Both the position numbers and the translations under genes were made by a program. A DNA stretch of 64,000 bases from Anadara kagoshimensis (taxonomy: Eukaryota > Mollusca > Bivalvia > Arcoida > Arcidae). Of the stretch, positions 11,291 to 25,400 are shown one piece after another; positions within the stretch are counted from its first letter, which is position 1, and each line of letters opens with the position of its first letter. Where the stretch lies: assembly GCA_021292105.1 (NCBI GenBank), contig CM037870.1, positions 16,587,234 to 16,651,233 on the forward strand, in the 5' to 3' direction. Under the pieces are notes generated by a model, which was not told where the DNA came from, ran no database searches, and saw only the letters and a program-made list of their open reading frames with translations.

Positions 11291-12794
11291 GTGTTAATTT
11301 TACAACACTAGACGGCCGTTTCGGAATACTTTATCAGTGACATGTATAGGCAAACAATACTGACCTGTCCGTTTGACCTATCATTAGGAATATTCATATA
11401 GAAGGATCTGTCCACAGGGGCCAGTTTCATAATAAAATCTAAAAAATATCAATAAGTATATAAAAAAGAGTAAAGGGGAACAACGAATCGGATCTTTCAT
11501 TTGTAGGTGCTCCGACAAAACACTACATTACTGTTTTAATTTGTGTCCGATCATCGTGATCTTGGTGTCATGTTGTTCCCAGATAAATATTCTTTAAGTT
11601 GGCATTCAATTTTTGGACATAATTTAAAATCTTAATAAAATGTTCAAACGGAAAACACAGAAAAACATTGTAATTTTGCCCGATGTAGCTAACCCCGTCC
11701 ATGTAAAAGTAGCTTGTATTTCGCATAACGATCATGTTTTTCACTACCAGCGTCCGTGTCAACTAAAAATGCTGATGTGGATCGAAAAACTAAATAAAAA
11801 GCAAGAAATTCCAAAGGTAACCGTCACTCACTTCTTAATCTACAAGCTATTATATCTTATTTTTTCCAACACGGACCAACTTCCCTCGAGTATATTTCTC
11901 ATGATGTAGACGAGGGAATAAGCACTACTTATCGCTAAAGAAAAATGCAAATTTCCATATTAAAGTCACGTGGACAGATCAATGTTGTTTAGCTATACCC
12001 TGAACTGTATGGGGATTATTCTTTCCAATATCCTAAAGATAACAATAAATATTGTTTTGTCTGAACAAGATAAGAAAAGGGACGAGATAAAAAAGTCTTA
12101 TTCCTAAACAATTATCAATATAAATTTACAGAAAGGGTTTCCTTGAAAATTTCTCAGTTATCTATGACATATTTCAAGATAAAAAAAATACTGATCAAAT
12201 GTGTTTCTAAACAGTAGGTGCTTTTCGCTTACCCTTCAAGAGTACTCGGTCTCACTTCCTGGGTAGAAGTTCGCGTGTTTAACTTAATTTGCAAGTTTCA
12301 AAGTTTTAACTTTGCTTTTGGATTGTAGTTTTGTTGTGGATTTGTAGGTTTGTTTTTTATTTATTTACCGATAGTCTTATCTGTATATTTTCTGCACTTT
12401 TATTTCTTTCTCGAATAGCTATGTTTTCAAAACATTTTCCTTTTTTTTTCTCTTTTGTTCTTTTAATTTCCTATGTTTTCCAAAATAGATGTTATGGATG
12501 TGAAGGTCATGATTTCCATATGATTACTTCTAAACAATTTTCAATTTGCTACATTTGTTCTTTTAACACCCTAATTTCTAGTTTCTCCAATAGATATTTA
12601 AGACGCGAAACCATGATTTACATTTGAAATAATAATATTCTTGATTGTGTCCAAATCCGACATATATCTTTTAGTACATCACATGATAAATTGTAGGAAA
12701 TTGATTTTATATTTACATGCACTCTATTTTGAATAGTTTCCGTCTGTCCTTAGCAACGAGTATAGTACCGTTGACAGCAAGGTACTATTTTTTT

Positions 12795-13000
12795 CCCCAT
12801 AGTTTTATGTTCCTTTCAAACAATTTTGATTACACACGTGGCGGGTGTAGCTAGCTAAACAGGAGATGCTTACCCTTCCGGAGCACCTGGCCTCACTTCC
12901 CTGGTGGAAGTTCACGTGTCTAACCTAACTTGTCAGTTCCAAAGATTTTACTGTGCTTCTAGATTGTGATTCGGGCATGGTTTAGTACGTTTCCTTTTTC
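12795..13000 (+). repeat. repeat family R1 copy
   Basis: Contains ACACGTGGCGGGTGTAGCTA, CTTACCCTTCCGGAGCACC, TCACTTCCCTGGTGGAAGTT and GATTGTGATTCGGGCATGG. Shorter copies at 12228-12352 and 13455-13580 flank it. Confidence 0.85.
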
Positions 13001-14006
13001 ATTAATCTTATAATAAAAGTTAAAGTAGCCAAAAAAGTTTAATGCGTAGAATTGAGTGTAAGACATTTTCTGATTACGGTTTAGCTTGTGTATATATAGA
13101 AGGGTGCAACTAAGAAGTTAGCCGTCTTCACATATACCTTGAATCGTATTTATCCTATTATAGAACGTCAAGAATATCCAGTGGTTTAAACATAGAACAA
13201 TTGCTAATATGACGTGTCTGTTGGAATTTTTACTCTTTTCATGTCTTTCAAATAATATCACAAAAGTAGTGCATTACTTCCAATGAATGAAAACGCAAGG
13301 GAATTTATTCCTAATGGAACAAATCCTATGGAAAGAATTCCCTGTTACACTTTAGCAGAGTGTGTACTGAAACATGCTTCATTAGGACACCAATAGATGA
13401 TAAAAGTGTAAAACAAAATTCATTGCCAATGTAAATCATTGAACAGAATTTGAAAACCCTGCCTCACTTCCCTGGTGCTGGTGGAAGTTCGCGTCTTTAT
13501 CCTAATTTTCCATCTTTAATTTTTTACTTCGTTTTGGGACAGTGATTTGGACGTGGATATGTATGTTTGTTTTGAATTTATCACTCCACGTGCACCAATT
13601 TGACGAATCGCCCCTTTAATACCGTGAAATATTAATGCACTTTTTGAAATTTTGATAATTTTTATTCTTTATCTAAAACAGTAAAATTTTATCAATTTCC
13701 ACGATATTTTTACAATAGAAACCAAAGGGAAAAGGATATTTAAATGTTAATCAATTATTTTGTATTTATATTGTATATTGTCATTAAATAATTTAAAATT
13801 TTCCATTTTAAGTCAATTCAAAAATAATAAATATCTGTGTAACATTTGGTGACTCCTGTACTGGGAGTACATATTCTAAGTGAAAGTTTCTTATTTGCTT
13901 GATATACTCTCTCTACAGTTAGAGAAAATGTCTAACTGTGAAATAGTTTAAAAGTTCAAAATCGTTTCCTACCACTTATCTTATACAGTATTGATCTGTA
14001 TGTATT

Positions 14007-14012
14007 TTTATT
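14007..14012 (-). terminator. possible MP2 poly(A) signal
   Basis: AATAAA on the - strand, about 85 nt beyond the MP2 stop codon. Positional inference only. Confidence 0.45.
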
Positions 14013-14096
14013 TTTGTGCTGTTAATATTGATTTCTAGATGTTAGAAATTGTTTCAATCATATTTCTGAAATTCCATAATGACAAATACCAGTTCA

Positions 14097-15487
14097 TCAC
14101 AATACTAACAACATAGCAACATACTGAGAAATCATCATCTTCAATTTAGGATTATTATCCATCTGACTAAACTCAAAGAGTGCAGATGTAGGCGTGGTGG
14201 TTATAGGCGTGATTGTTGTTGTCGTAGTCGTAGGTGTGGTTGTTGCAGGCGTGGTCGTCGTTGTGAGCGTTGTTGTAGGCGTAGTCGTTGTCGGCGTTGT
14301 TGTAGGTGTGGTTGTCGTTGTGGGCGTTGTCATCGTTGTGGGCGTTGTTGTAGGCGTAGTCGTCGTTGTGGGGGTTGTTGTAATCGGTGTGGTTGTAGTT
14401 GTGGGCGTGGTTGAAGTCGTGGGTGTTGAAGTTGTTGGCGTAGTCGTTTGTGTGGTTGTGGTTGGCGTTGTCGTCGTTGTGGGCGTGGTTGTGGTTGTAA
14501 GCGTAGTCGTCGGTGTAGTTGTAGTTGTGGGTGTAGTTGTAGTTGTGGGCGTAGTTGTAGTTGTGGGTGTAGTTGTAGTTGTGGGCGTAGTCGTTGGAGT
14601 AGTTGTCGGTGTGGGTGTAGTCGTTGGTGTAGTTGTCGATGTGGTTGTAGTCGTCGGTGTAGTTGTCGGTGTGGTTGTAGTTGTCGGTGTGGTTGTAGTT
14701 ATCGGTGTAGTTGTAGTTGTGGGTGTAGTTGTAGTTGTGGGCGTAGTCGTTGGTGTAGTTGTCGGTGTGGTTGTAGTCGTCGGTGTAGTTGTAGTTGTGG
14801 GCGTAGATGAAGTTGTAGTTGTCGGCGTAGTTGTAATTGTCGGCGTTGTCGTCGTTGTAGGTGTAGTTGTAGTTGTCAGCGTTGTCGTCGGTGTAGTTGT
14901 AGTTGTCGGCGTTGTCGTCGGTGTAGTTGTAGCTGTCGGTGTTGTCGTCGGTGTAGTTGTCGGTGTAGTTGTAGTTGTAGTTGTAGGCGTTGTCGTCGGT
15001 GTAGTTGTAGTTGTCGGTGTTGTCGTCGGTGTAGTTGTCGGTGTTGTCGTCGGTGTAGTTGTCGGTGTAGTTGTCGGTGTTGTCGTCGGTGTAGTTGTAG
15101 TTGTCGGTGTTGTCGTCGGTGTAGTTGTCGGTGTTGTCGTCGGTGTAGTTGTCGGTGCAGTTGTAGTTGTCGGTGTAGTTGTCGTTGTTGGTGTAGTTGT
15201 AGTTGTCGGTGTAGTTGTAGTTGTCGGTGTAGTGGTAGTTGTGGGCGTTGTCGTTGGTGTAGTTGTAGTTGTGGGCGTTGTCGTCGGTGTAGTTGTAGTT
15301 GTGGGGGTAGTTGTAGTTGTGGGTGTAGTTGTAGTTGTGGGGGTAGTTGTAGTTGTGGACGTCGTCGTCGTTGTTGTTGGGTGTAAACAGGTGCTACAAC
15401 ATTTTCCTTCTCGGATTCCACGTTCATAGAAGGCACATCCCTGCAGTTGACAATTAAAGGTTGGATCGTCTCCGATTGGACAATTGT
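14097..15487 (-). CDS. MP2 exon 17: six-Cys module, mucin domain and C-terminus
   Basis: Terminal exon of 1391 nt entered in phase 1 after ATTGCAG. Opens with [11 protein letters not shown]...REGKCCSTC, the same six-Cys module as MP1. The Thr/Pro domain mixes PTTT and PTTTTT units, unlike the mostly PTTTTT units of MP1, and uses many ACG and ACC codons. Ends with [19 protein letters not shown]. Confidence 0.9.
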
Positions 15488-18400
15488 CTGCAATTATAGA
15501 CATATGTATAATTGCTTATTTTCATTTATGAAATTATTTCCCTTCCGGAGCACCCGGTCTCACTTACCTAGTAGAAGTTCACGTGTTAAATCAGTTGTCA
15601 GTTTCAAAGTTGATACTTTGCTTCTGGATTGTGATTTTGACATGGATTAGTATGTTTGTTTTTGATTATGTCGTTGTATAGGCACACAACATTGAACAAG
15701 GTGAACAAGAAGCTTTTCTATTAACTCTATTTTTCTCTTTATTTTTCTATTATTTTCTCACCATCGGATCACGTGCAACAACTCGTGTTCTCAATATGAC
15801 TTTCGTGAGGTTCGAAGTACGTTGAGCACTTTTGCACTCTTGATATCACCAGCGAATGGCTTAGATCATGAGCTAAAATACTAACTAGGGACAAATTCAT
15901 TAGCTTATTGTTAAACTTTTGACAAATCTGACATGTAGATTGGATGCACATAATGTGCGATTGATTGGTTGAATGTTGCTTAACGTCGCATCAGCATTTT
16001 CAGCTATTCGCGACAGAACTATTTGATTAATCTCTATGGATAATTTTATGAACAATTTCGTGTATGCATGTGAAGTGCGAATGTGTTGTATGGCCTGCCT
16101 TGTACTATCGCGCACTCAGGGCGACTTTAAGGTGCTAACTCACAGAGTCAGTACGCCACAGACAAGCATGCCACTACCCCAGTCCATTATACTGATACCA
16201 GGTGAACCAGTAAAGGCCAGCGACAAGGAAAATTCACTTTAACACATGTGGTCTAAGCGGGACTCGAACTCATCGGTGACACATAAAATGTGTGATGGGA
16301 ATGTAGTAATCTTTTGTTTGGTCATTGATTGTTTTGATTGTTTTATTGTTTTTCATTTCTAAATTGTTGCAAATCAAACAGATTTTGTACTTACCTGGAA
16401 CTGTGAAGGCGCTGTTTGAAGTTACACATGTCCATCTTTCACACCACTGGTAATATATAAAATAGAATAAAATAATTTGCACCATTGCAAAACAGCCTGT
16501 CCAATAAGACAGCGTCAGTGTAATGACAGTTTTGTTAAAACCTTCACTCCCATTTACGAATTTAGGGGGGTATATTTAAGCCATTCGGTCATCGGTCCCA
16601 ATGCCCACATATATGGAACTATTGAACAAATTTGGAATGAATTTAAACCCACATGAGACGGTGTTTAGAATTCAGGTGAGTGGGTCCAAGGTAAAGGTCA
16701 CGAGGTCAAATCTTAGATATGGCGTTGGGGGACCAAAATAAGCATTTGTCTGCTCTTGATAAATTCCCAAAAATTGTCTAAAACTGATATATTATATAGA
16801 AGGAAACCAATACACATCGAGAAAACTTTGCTTCCTTATTTGCAGACAATTCTAGTTGGTAGAAGACCTTAAAATAGATGAAAATAGATGATGAAAATAA
16901 ATAGTTATCTTTCTTTATGTTTGTACTTCTTATCTCCCTTTGTGTTTGTATTTCATACCTATATACGCATTCCTACTAGTAATTCCATCAATGAAGTACT
17001 GTCAATAAAATAAATTTAAAACCCACTGACCTAACCAACATTGTCATTCAGTTCTCCTGAACATAGGGAACTTATTGGGATAATTTTGGAATTTTGATCA
17101 ATTTCATACACTATTTGAGCCTCATTCAAAAGTAAGTCAGGGTATTTAGGGTCAAATAGGTCATTGTTGTTCAGATTTATTCCAGATGTGATCATCATGA
17201 ATATACTAGTTATGACATAAAATTTATAGTTGTTTCGAGTAAGAAGGTACAGAAGGGATAATTTAGACATAGTAAGTTGTATTTATTATTTTGCAAATAA
17301 AAAAACTTCAAAAATTGCTCTATGTACTTTTGGATGAAGGAAAAATTATTTTTTCTTATTAGGTCAGTATATTTTGTAACAAGTTTTGACAATTTTTTGT
17401 GAGATTGTTTGAAAGTACGACTTTTTTCTTGCATTTTCCATGTGCACTCAATTTGTGGAAATACAATAGCTGGTTTTGCTGTAATGCATATTGTTCGGTC
17501 AGTTAATTCTCTATTTGATGTTTTATACTGATCAAAAATAAACATACCAATCTATGTCCAAATTACAATCCCAAAGCAAAATAAAAACTTTGAAAGATGG
17601 CAAATTGAGTAAAACAAGTGAACTTTCACTTTTGAAGTGAGGCTGGATTAAACATAAATGTTGTAAGCTTTCATAAACATGAAGTTGATTCAGAAGTATT
17701 TCTATTGTACCAGTTAACGACTACCACAATTGACGGATAAACGGCCACGCCTAAAATGTTCCGACAAAGGCCGCCATCACGGTTCCAAAGCAGCGTCATG
17801 GCAACTAATGACGCACAAGTCAGGCCGAGTTTACATTATATTTGCGTGTAATTCAAGCACGCAGGACCTTTGTCGGAACATTGTGGACGTGGTTGGCGAT
17901 ACGTGAATTTGCACAGTTGAGGGAAAAGCGCTTATATATGGACGGCCAGTGAGTCTTAAATAATGTTATTTAGCCCTTAAAGCTTGGAGTAGACTACTGT
18001 CAAATTGCCTTACCTTTTTGTATCCACATTTTGTGCCGTCTTGAGCATATATCCGCATACAGTTGTTCGAACCCGGAATTCGACACTGGAGATTATAACA
18101 AAGATCTCTCCACCCACCAGAAAATGTCACATACTTCTCCTGTAATTTTAAATTCAAAATAGAAATTTCACATGACCTGTTTTCCTTCATATAAAAGATG
18201 AAGAGAGCAAATCGTGATAAAATAACAAACTGATCTGTTTTATAACCATATTTTGTCAATTGATTTTTATACAACTACCAGTGTGTATATCTTACATGTA
18301 ACTTTCTTACTATATGTACTATTTTTTAGATTCAACATTTTATATCTAACGATTGTACCTGGCTTTATAATAATATTTTTGACCATTCAGTTTTGAATTT

Positions 18401-19420
18401 CACAGTTGCTAAGGAAACGGGTTAATATAAGCCATTCTGGCTTGTTCCTGGATCCTTTTCTATATGTTTGTGTATTAAATTATATGTTGTATATAATGTT
18501 TTTGAAGAATAAAATATTCTTTAAACTAAATTGTTCTGTTTTACGAACATTCTCCTTATGTGACGCCATATATCAAAAAATAGTGCCTTTATTTTCATTC
18601 ATAAAATTATTTACTTGTATTTCAATAGAGATTATCCCAATAGCTGAATCAAACGTATCAAAAGAGCTATTTGCAACCACAATACAGACCTGTCGAAAGT
18701 TTAACACTTAGCTAATAAAAAGAAGTGTACGCTCTGCAACTGAGTGACCGAGTAATGGATAGGTAATGACCAAAAAACTGTCGAGAGATAAATAAAAGCT
18801 GCCAAAAAAGCTGTGGAAATTTTAGCTAATGAGTGGTCGAGATAAACGGCACTTATTCGTACGCTGAATGTTAAACTTTCGACAGGTCTGTACTGTACAT
18901 TGTATTTGGCGAGGAAAGAGTTCGTAGTGCTGGTTACTAGGCTTTTGATCAAGTCATGTTGGAATAGAAGTAACTATCCTAATATTTATTGAGAATTGAA
19001 TATTATGATAAACCATTAATAATTTGAACTTTTTCAGAAGAATTATACAGTCGTTCATGTCAATAAAGGCCAACCAAGGAAAAGTGGTCTTTATGATCAG
19101 GCGGTCTTTATATACAGGTTAAAATAACATGAATAAAGAGCAATTCAGATAAAATTTTACCAGCCTTTAGAAGCAGGTGATCATTATATAGAGATGGCTT
19201 TTAAGGCAGGTTGGACTGTATTTATTTATTTATTTATTCATTTATTTATTTATTTATTTATTTATTTACCCGACAAACATGGGATGTTCTATCCATAAAG
19301 AAGACTCTACATTGCTCATCAGCACTGTGCATTATATAAGGTTCATAATCCTGATTATTAAAGCCAGGGTCCCAGTATTTAGGTATGCCGTTGACACAGG
19401 TTCTAAATACAAAAAAAGAA

Positions 19421-19475
<55 letters not shown>

Positions 19476-22400
19476 AAAGTTCTGGAACAACGTTAAGTCT
19501 GACAAGTTTTACCAAATACAATGTAGTTTACCATCTCGGTTTTATTAGATATGTCCATCTATTCGGTTTTATGAAATCTTCATTGATTATTGTAACCCAC
19601 ACCTGTAAATAATAATCAGCCTTGGCATCAAAGTAAAATATAGTTTTTAAAATAGAAAAGTGTCTGTATATAAAGAGATTCTTTTATCTTGAAATTTGAA
19701 CAACTGGTCTTGATGGAAAGAGGTCAATTTTGTTAAACATTGAAGCAAGTGGATCTTAAAACAGTGGTCAAAATGGACAGGTAGTATTTATATATTGATC
19801 ATTTTTGGTAGAGATTTGAATCAAATGAAATTTTAATTAATGGATAGGTGATCATTAAGTTGTATGTAGAATAAAACAAACAAATAAAAACAAAGCAAAA
19901 AGATAATTTAAAAAAAAAAATTAAAAAAATTTCAAATTCATCCCATCCATTTAGGCTTTTTCAATTCAGGCATAATTAAAATTATAATCGGTAGCTAGTA
20001 CTAGCTACGCGTAAGTTTAAAAGATATTGAAGAAGACCGACGGTGTTAACATTTTCTTGGGAGCATTTTATAAAATTGCATGCAGTGTTGGCGAGTAAAT
20101 GAAAAATGACCTTGTCTTGTCTTGCAACAACAATGCATTGACATTGGTAATATTTTACGTAAAGTGGAACATGTTCACAGACTCTTACTAGGACGCGTTT
20201 ATGGAACGTTATTTCCACGTTTGGCACAAAGTCAGTGATATATAAGAGCATAAAGTATAATTTATCATAGATCTCTTTCTGGTAAGATTCATATTCGTTA
20301 CAAATGCGTTGTAACAGAGTTCTTCTCTCCTGCAAGTAGGTTAACATGAATCGAACCAATTGGCCATGGGTTCACTGCAGTAGCTCAGTTGGTAGAGTGC
20401 TTGCTTCGTAAGTTGGAGGTTGTGGATTCCAACCCCGGCTGGGTCGGACCAAATGCTTGAAAGTGGGCTTTAACTGTTCTTTCGCCAAGCAGTCGGAATT
20501 ACGAAATGTATGAAAGTCACATTTTTTTCAGACTTGAACTTGAAATAAACGAGGTCCCGTTGGCTTGGCACGATAAAGGACCCTGTGTATAATGCCATCA
20601 GCGCAACGCACAGGCAAAATGTCTGCACCTTCGCCAATAGCTTGCGACGTCTCGATATAAGTGAAATATTTTTGACCGTGACGTTAAACACCATAACAAA
20701 ACTCAAATCTGCTGCATGTAGATTTGCCAGCATTACTTAAATCACTCGTAATTACTCTACTGCTATATACGTACCTTTGTGAATGCCCTAAATACGCATC
20801 AAGCATAACCCTAGAACATGGTGAAAACAAAAACGGAAACGCCGCCATATTGGATTGTTGTACGTCTGGAATATAACCCGACATTATATATTGTAAACTT
20901 GATTGACATTCTCCTTCGTTCCCATCATGCCCCATACCAATACTATAAAAAAATAGAAGTAATGTAAAAAGCTTGGTTTGAAATCCGTAAGTCTCGTGTT
21001 TCTTTCATTCTCAATTTTGATTTTACACATGGCGGGTGTACAAGCTAAACAGGAGATGGTTAACCCTCCAGAATGTCCGGTCTCACTTCCAAGGAAGAAG
21101 TTTAAGTGTTAAATTTGATTTGACAGTTCTTAAAGTATTTACTCTGCTTTTGAATTGTGATTTGGACATGAAGCGGAATGTAAAGTGTTGGATTCGCAAA
21201 TCTCATCAGATCTATAGAGCTTTGTTTTTGCACTCTGATATAAAACTGTCCCTTGCAATATGACGTCAGTGAAGAAGTGTTACTTAAACAAAAGGCCCAA
21301 AAGGGCCTGTAACGCTCACCTGGATCTATTGGACTTCTGTGATAGTTGAAATTGACTTACTGATTTCAGAGAAGTCATTTAAGTAATGTTTACAGAGGCA
21401 CGAAGAAACACACCGCAACACAACAACCTCAGTTGGCCTTTGGCCGGGTGAGCTGAAAACATATCATCTCATTTAAACCATAAACTTAGTTGATGACCAA
21501 ACTTTTACTTTCTATGTTTCAAATTTGAACGAAATCAGTCAATAAAATAAAATAAATCTGAAATGGAATATTATGCGCTTTGGCTATTTATAGTAATGGC
21601 AACCATCTTGGAAATGGAACGGCAACACCAAACAAAAATTTTACTCCTTACCACTCAAGGACATTCCACATAAAATTTAGTTGAAATTGGCCCAGCAGTT
21701 TCAGAGGAGAAAATTTTCAAAGAATCATGCTAAAAAATACACCTAATTTGCATATTCTGCTAATATCGTAGCAACGAAAAAATTTGCGGAAAAACCCGTT
21801 TTATATGTTAAATGGCCAGACATCTACTTTCTATATTTCAAATTTGAACGAAATCGGCTCACAAATAAATCTGAAACAACAAATTATGTGTTTTTGCTTT
21901 TTATAGTAACAGCAGCCATCTTGGATATGGGGCAACAAAACCGAACCAATTTTTACTCACTACCACCCAAGGACCTTCCACAACAAATTTGGTTCAAATT
22001 GGCCCAGCAGTTTCAGAGAAGAAGATTTTCAAAGAATCATGCTAAAAATACACCTAATTTGCATATTCTGCTAATATCGTAGCAACGAAAATTTTTATGG
22101 AAAACCCCATTTTATATGTTAAATGGCCAGAAATCTACTTTCTATATTTCAAATTTGAACGAAATCGGCTCACAAATAAATCTGAAACAACAAATTATGT
22201 GTTTTTGCTATTTATAGTAACAGCAGCCATCTTGGATATGGGGCGGCTAAACCGAACACAATTTTACTCATTACCACCCAAGGACCTTCCACAACAAATT
22301 TGGTTCAAATTGGCCCAGCAGAAGAAGATTTTCAAAGAATCATGCTAAAAATACACCTAATTTGCATATTCTGCTAATATCGTAGCAACGACAATTTTTA

Positions 22401-25400
22401 CGGAAAAACCCGTTTTATATGTTAAATGGCCAGATATCTACTTTCTATATTTCAAATTTGAACAAAATCAGCCCACAAATAAATCTGAAACAACAAATTA
22501 TGTGTTTTGCTATTTATAGTAACAGCAGCCATCTTGGATATGGGGCGGCTAAACCGAACTAAACTTTTACTCATTACCACCCAAGGACCTTCCACAACAA
22601 ATTTGGTTCAAATAGGCCCAGCAGTTTCAGAGAAGAAGATTTTCAAAGAATCATGCTAAAAAAACACCTAATTTGCATATTCCGCTAATATCGTAGCAAC
22701 GAGAATTTTTACGGAAAAACCCGTTTTATATGTTAAATGGCCAAACATCTACTTTCTATATTTCAAATTTGAACGAAATCGGCCAACAAATAAATCTGAA
22801 ACAACAAAGTATGTGTTTTTGCTATTTATAGTAACAGCAGCCATCTTGGATAAGGGGCGGCTAAACCGAACACAATTTTACTCATTACCACCCAAGGACC
22901 TTCCACAACAAATTTGGTTCAAATTGGCCCAGCAGTTTCAGAGAAGAAGATTTTCAAAGAATCATGCTAAAAATACACCTAATTTGCATATTCCGCTAAT
23001 ATCGTAGCAACGAGAATTTTTACGGAAAACCCCGTTTTATATGTTAAATGACCAGACATCTACTTTCTATATTTCAAATTTGAACGAAATCGGCCCACAA
23101 ATAAATCTGAAACAACAAATTATGTGTTTTGCTATTTATAGTAACAGCAGCCATCTTGGATATGGGGCGGCAAAACCGAACACAATTTTTACTCATTACC
23201 ACCCAAGGACCTTCCAAAACAAATTTGGTTCAAATTGGCCCAGCAGTTTCAGAGAAGAAGATTTTCAAAGAATCATGCTAAAAATACACCTAATTTGCAT
23301 ATTCCGCTAATATCGTAGCAACGAAAATATTTACGGAAAAACCCGTTTTATATGTTAAATGGCCAGACATCTACTTTCGATATTTCAAATTTAAACTAAA
23401 TCGGCCCATAAATAAATCTCAAACAACAAATTATGTGTTTTTGCTATTTATAGTAACAGCAGCCATCTTGGATTAGGGACGGCAACGCCGAACACAATTT
23501 TTACTCATTACCACCCAAGGACCTTCCACACCAAATTTGGTTCAAATTGACCCAGTAGTTTCAGAGGAGAAGATTAAAGTTTACGGACGGACGGACTGAC
23601 GGACGGACTGACTGACGGACGCTTTATCATGCCATAAGCTCACATGGCTTCGCCAGGTGAGCTAAAAAACTATTTGTTCGATGACGTCACTTAACGTGGT
23701 TTCTAATGACACCGATTGTAAATTGCTTTTACTCCGAAATCACAAATTGACAACGGTGCGTGACGAGACTTGCGGGTCTAGGTGCAAAGTCAGTTGAACA
23801 TAGACAATAAATGAAGCAGACGACAGCCATACTTGTTTTGAATATGTAATTCAAATCCCATCGAGTCAATAATATATGTGAAGCAAACAAACAAAATATG
23901 TAGACGAAATGGGGTTAGCCACTGTATCACGCGAACAACAACCTTAACGTTTTGGAAAACGTTTACGTCATGAATACTGGGGATAACGTCATTTTTAGGG
24001 GAAAACGTGAACTGATATGATTTCATGTTAAAAGGATATAATTCGTCTCGATATAAGTGAAATATTTTTGACTGGGAAATAAAACCCTATTCATTCAATC
24101 AATCAATTAACTAATCAATAAATCAATCAATCAAAGACACTTTTCTTGAACGCTAAAATATTGACTTATAACATGGCGTACCCTAAAATCTAACAAACAA
24201 AACAAACAAACCTGTGGCCAAGCTCATGTGCAGCATAAAGGATGGAAACGGAAGAAAAGTCTTCCTCAACCAATGATGTGGAATGAGATTGACAAACTCG
24301 ATCTAAATAAGCCAGTCCTGTAAGATATCATATAAAATTAATATATCTGTCCATTTAAATGCAATGTTGTATGAATGATGTGACTTTTATTCAAAATTTC
24401 CGATCTATGTTTTTCTGCCGGGCTGGGATACGCCTTTTACATGTTTCAGGCTAATTCTTGCTTCAGTTCTGGCACTAAAAAAATTTCGTACTTCCTGGCA
24501 GAAGCCATTGTTTACCACAGCAACGATTAAAGCATTTTTCAAACGTTTTGCTAACCACTTCTAGTACAGCAGCGCCACAACGGAATAATGACGTGAATGG
24601 TTCATTCCCACTCAGCCAACATTTTACATTTTGTATTTAAATGTTGGCTGGGTGGGAATTGGTGTTGGTTGATGGATTAGCAAAGACAATAGGTATTAAT
24701 TACATATTGTATCATGGTGACGTTAGTATGACGTAGTCAGTCCTCAAACAGCCATCTTGCGAATCTGCAAAGTGCCATATTTATTGACTCACTGGATTAA
24801 CAATCCCCAAGGAAACCGGAAATGGTAATCTTTCAGAAATCATTATGGTTCATATTGAATAATTTTGTAAAGCAGAAAATTAAATCTAAATTTATTACAT
24901 GTCTTAATTAAACTTGGAAAAATCCTGGACGAGTCAACTGCCTCGTCTGCCTCTGTAGTAGTTACGGCCCTGTAGGTAATTCAAGTTTGCTAAGTCCAGA
25001 TTAAATAACCAACACTAAAATTTTGATTAACGTCATCATGACGTATGTAGATTAAAATAGTTCTGACTGGCCGGTTTTAATTATGACGCCATTACCTTCA
25101 TTGAGAAATGAATGGAACAGAATCATCCAATCAAAACACTAGATATTTACAAAATAACGAAATTATTCTTGTTGAAACTGACGACAGTGAATATAATTTC
25201 ACCAAACTAAAGCACATTGTTATAAAACTATCGATTTGAAAATGATAAATTGATTTTTATTGATGTTGTGAATTTCTGAATCATTGATTAATCTTATCAA
25301 GCTTTGAACAAGGAGTTCAAAGGCGCTGCTTTCTGTCAAATACATTTTGTATGCATTGAGAATTTCACAGTGACCGACTAGATGAACAGTTCCATTAATA

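Larger units (their letters stand above)
9590..14006. other. convergent intergenic region, no supported gene
   Basis: Between the two gene ends I see only short random ORFs. It holds a SINE B fragment (about 10060-10180), a nested inverted-repeat element (10906-11290), related fragments near 11340-11400 and 11965-12000, R1 copies at 12228-12352, 12795-13000 and 13455-13580, and otherwise AT-rich DNA. Confidence 0.7.

Noticed and set aside
14194-15429. Val/Gly-rich and Cys/Arg-rich frames opposite MP2 exon 17
   Set aside because: Antisense shadows of the Thr/Pro repeat with no conserved start or domain.
21888-23310. Repeated 64-89-residue frames with [18 protein letters not shown]
   Set aside because: Each lies in one 311-bp unit of the R2 element; units carry frame breaks and the frame is not kept across the element.
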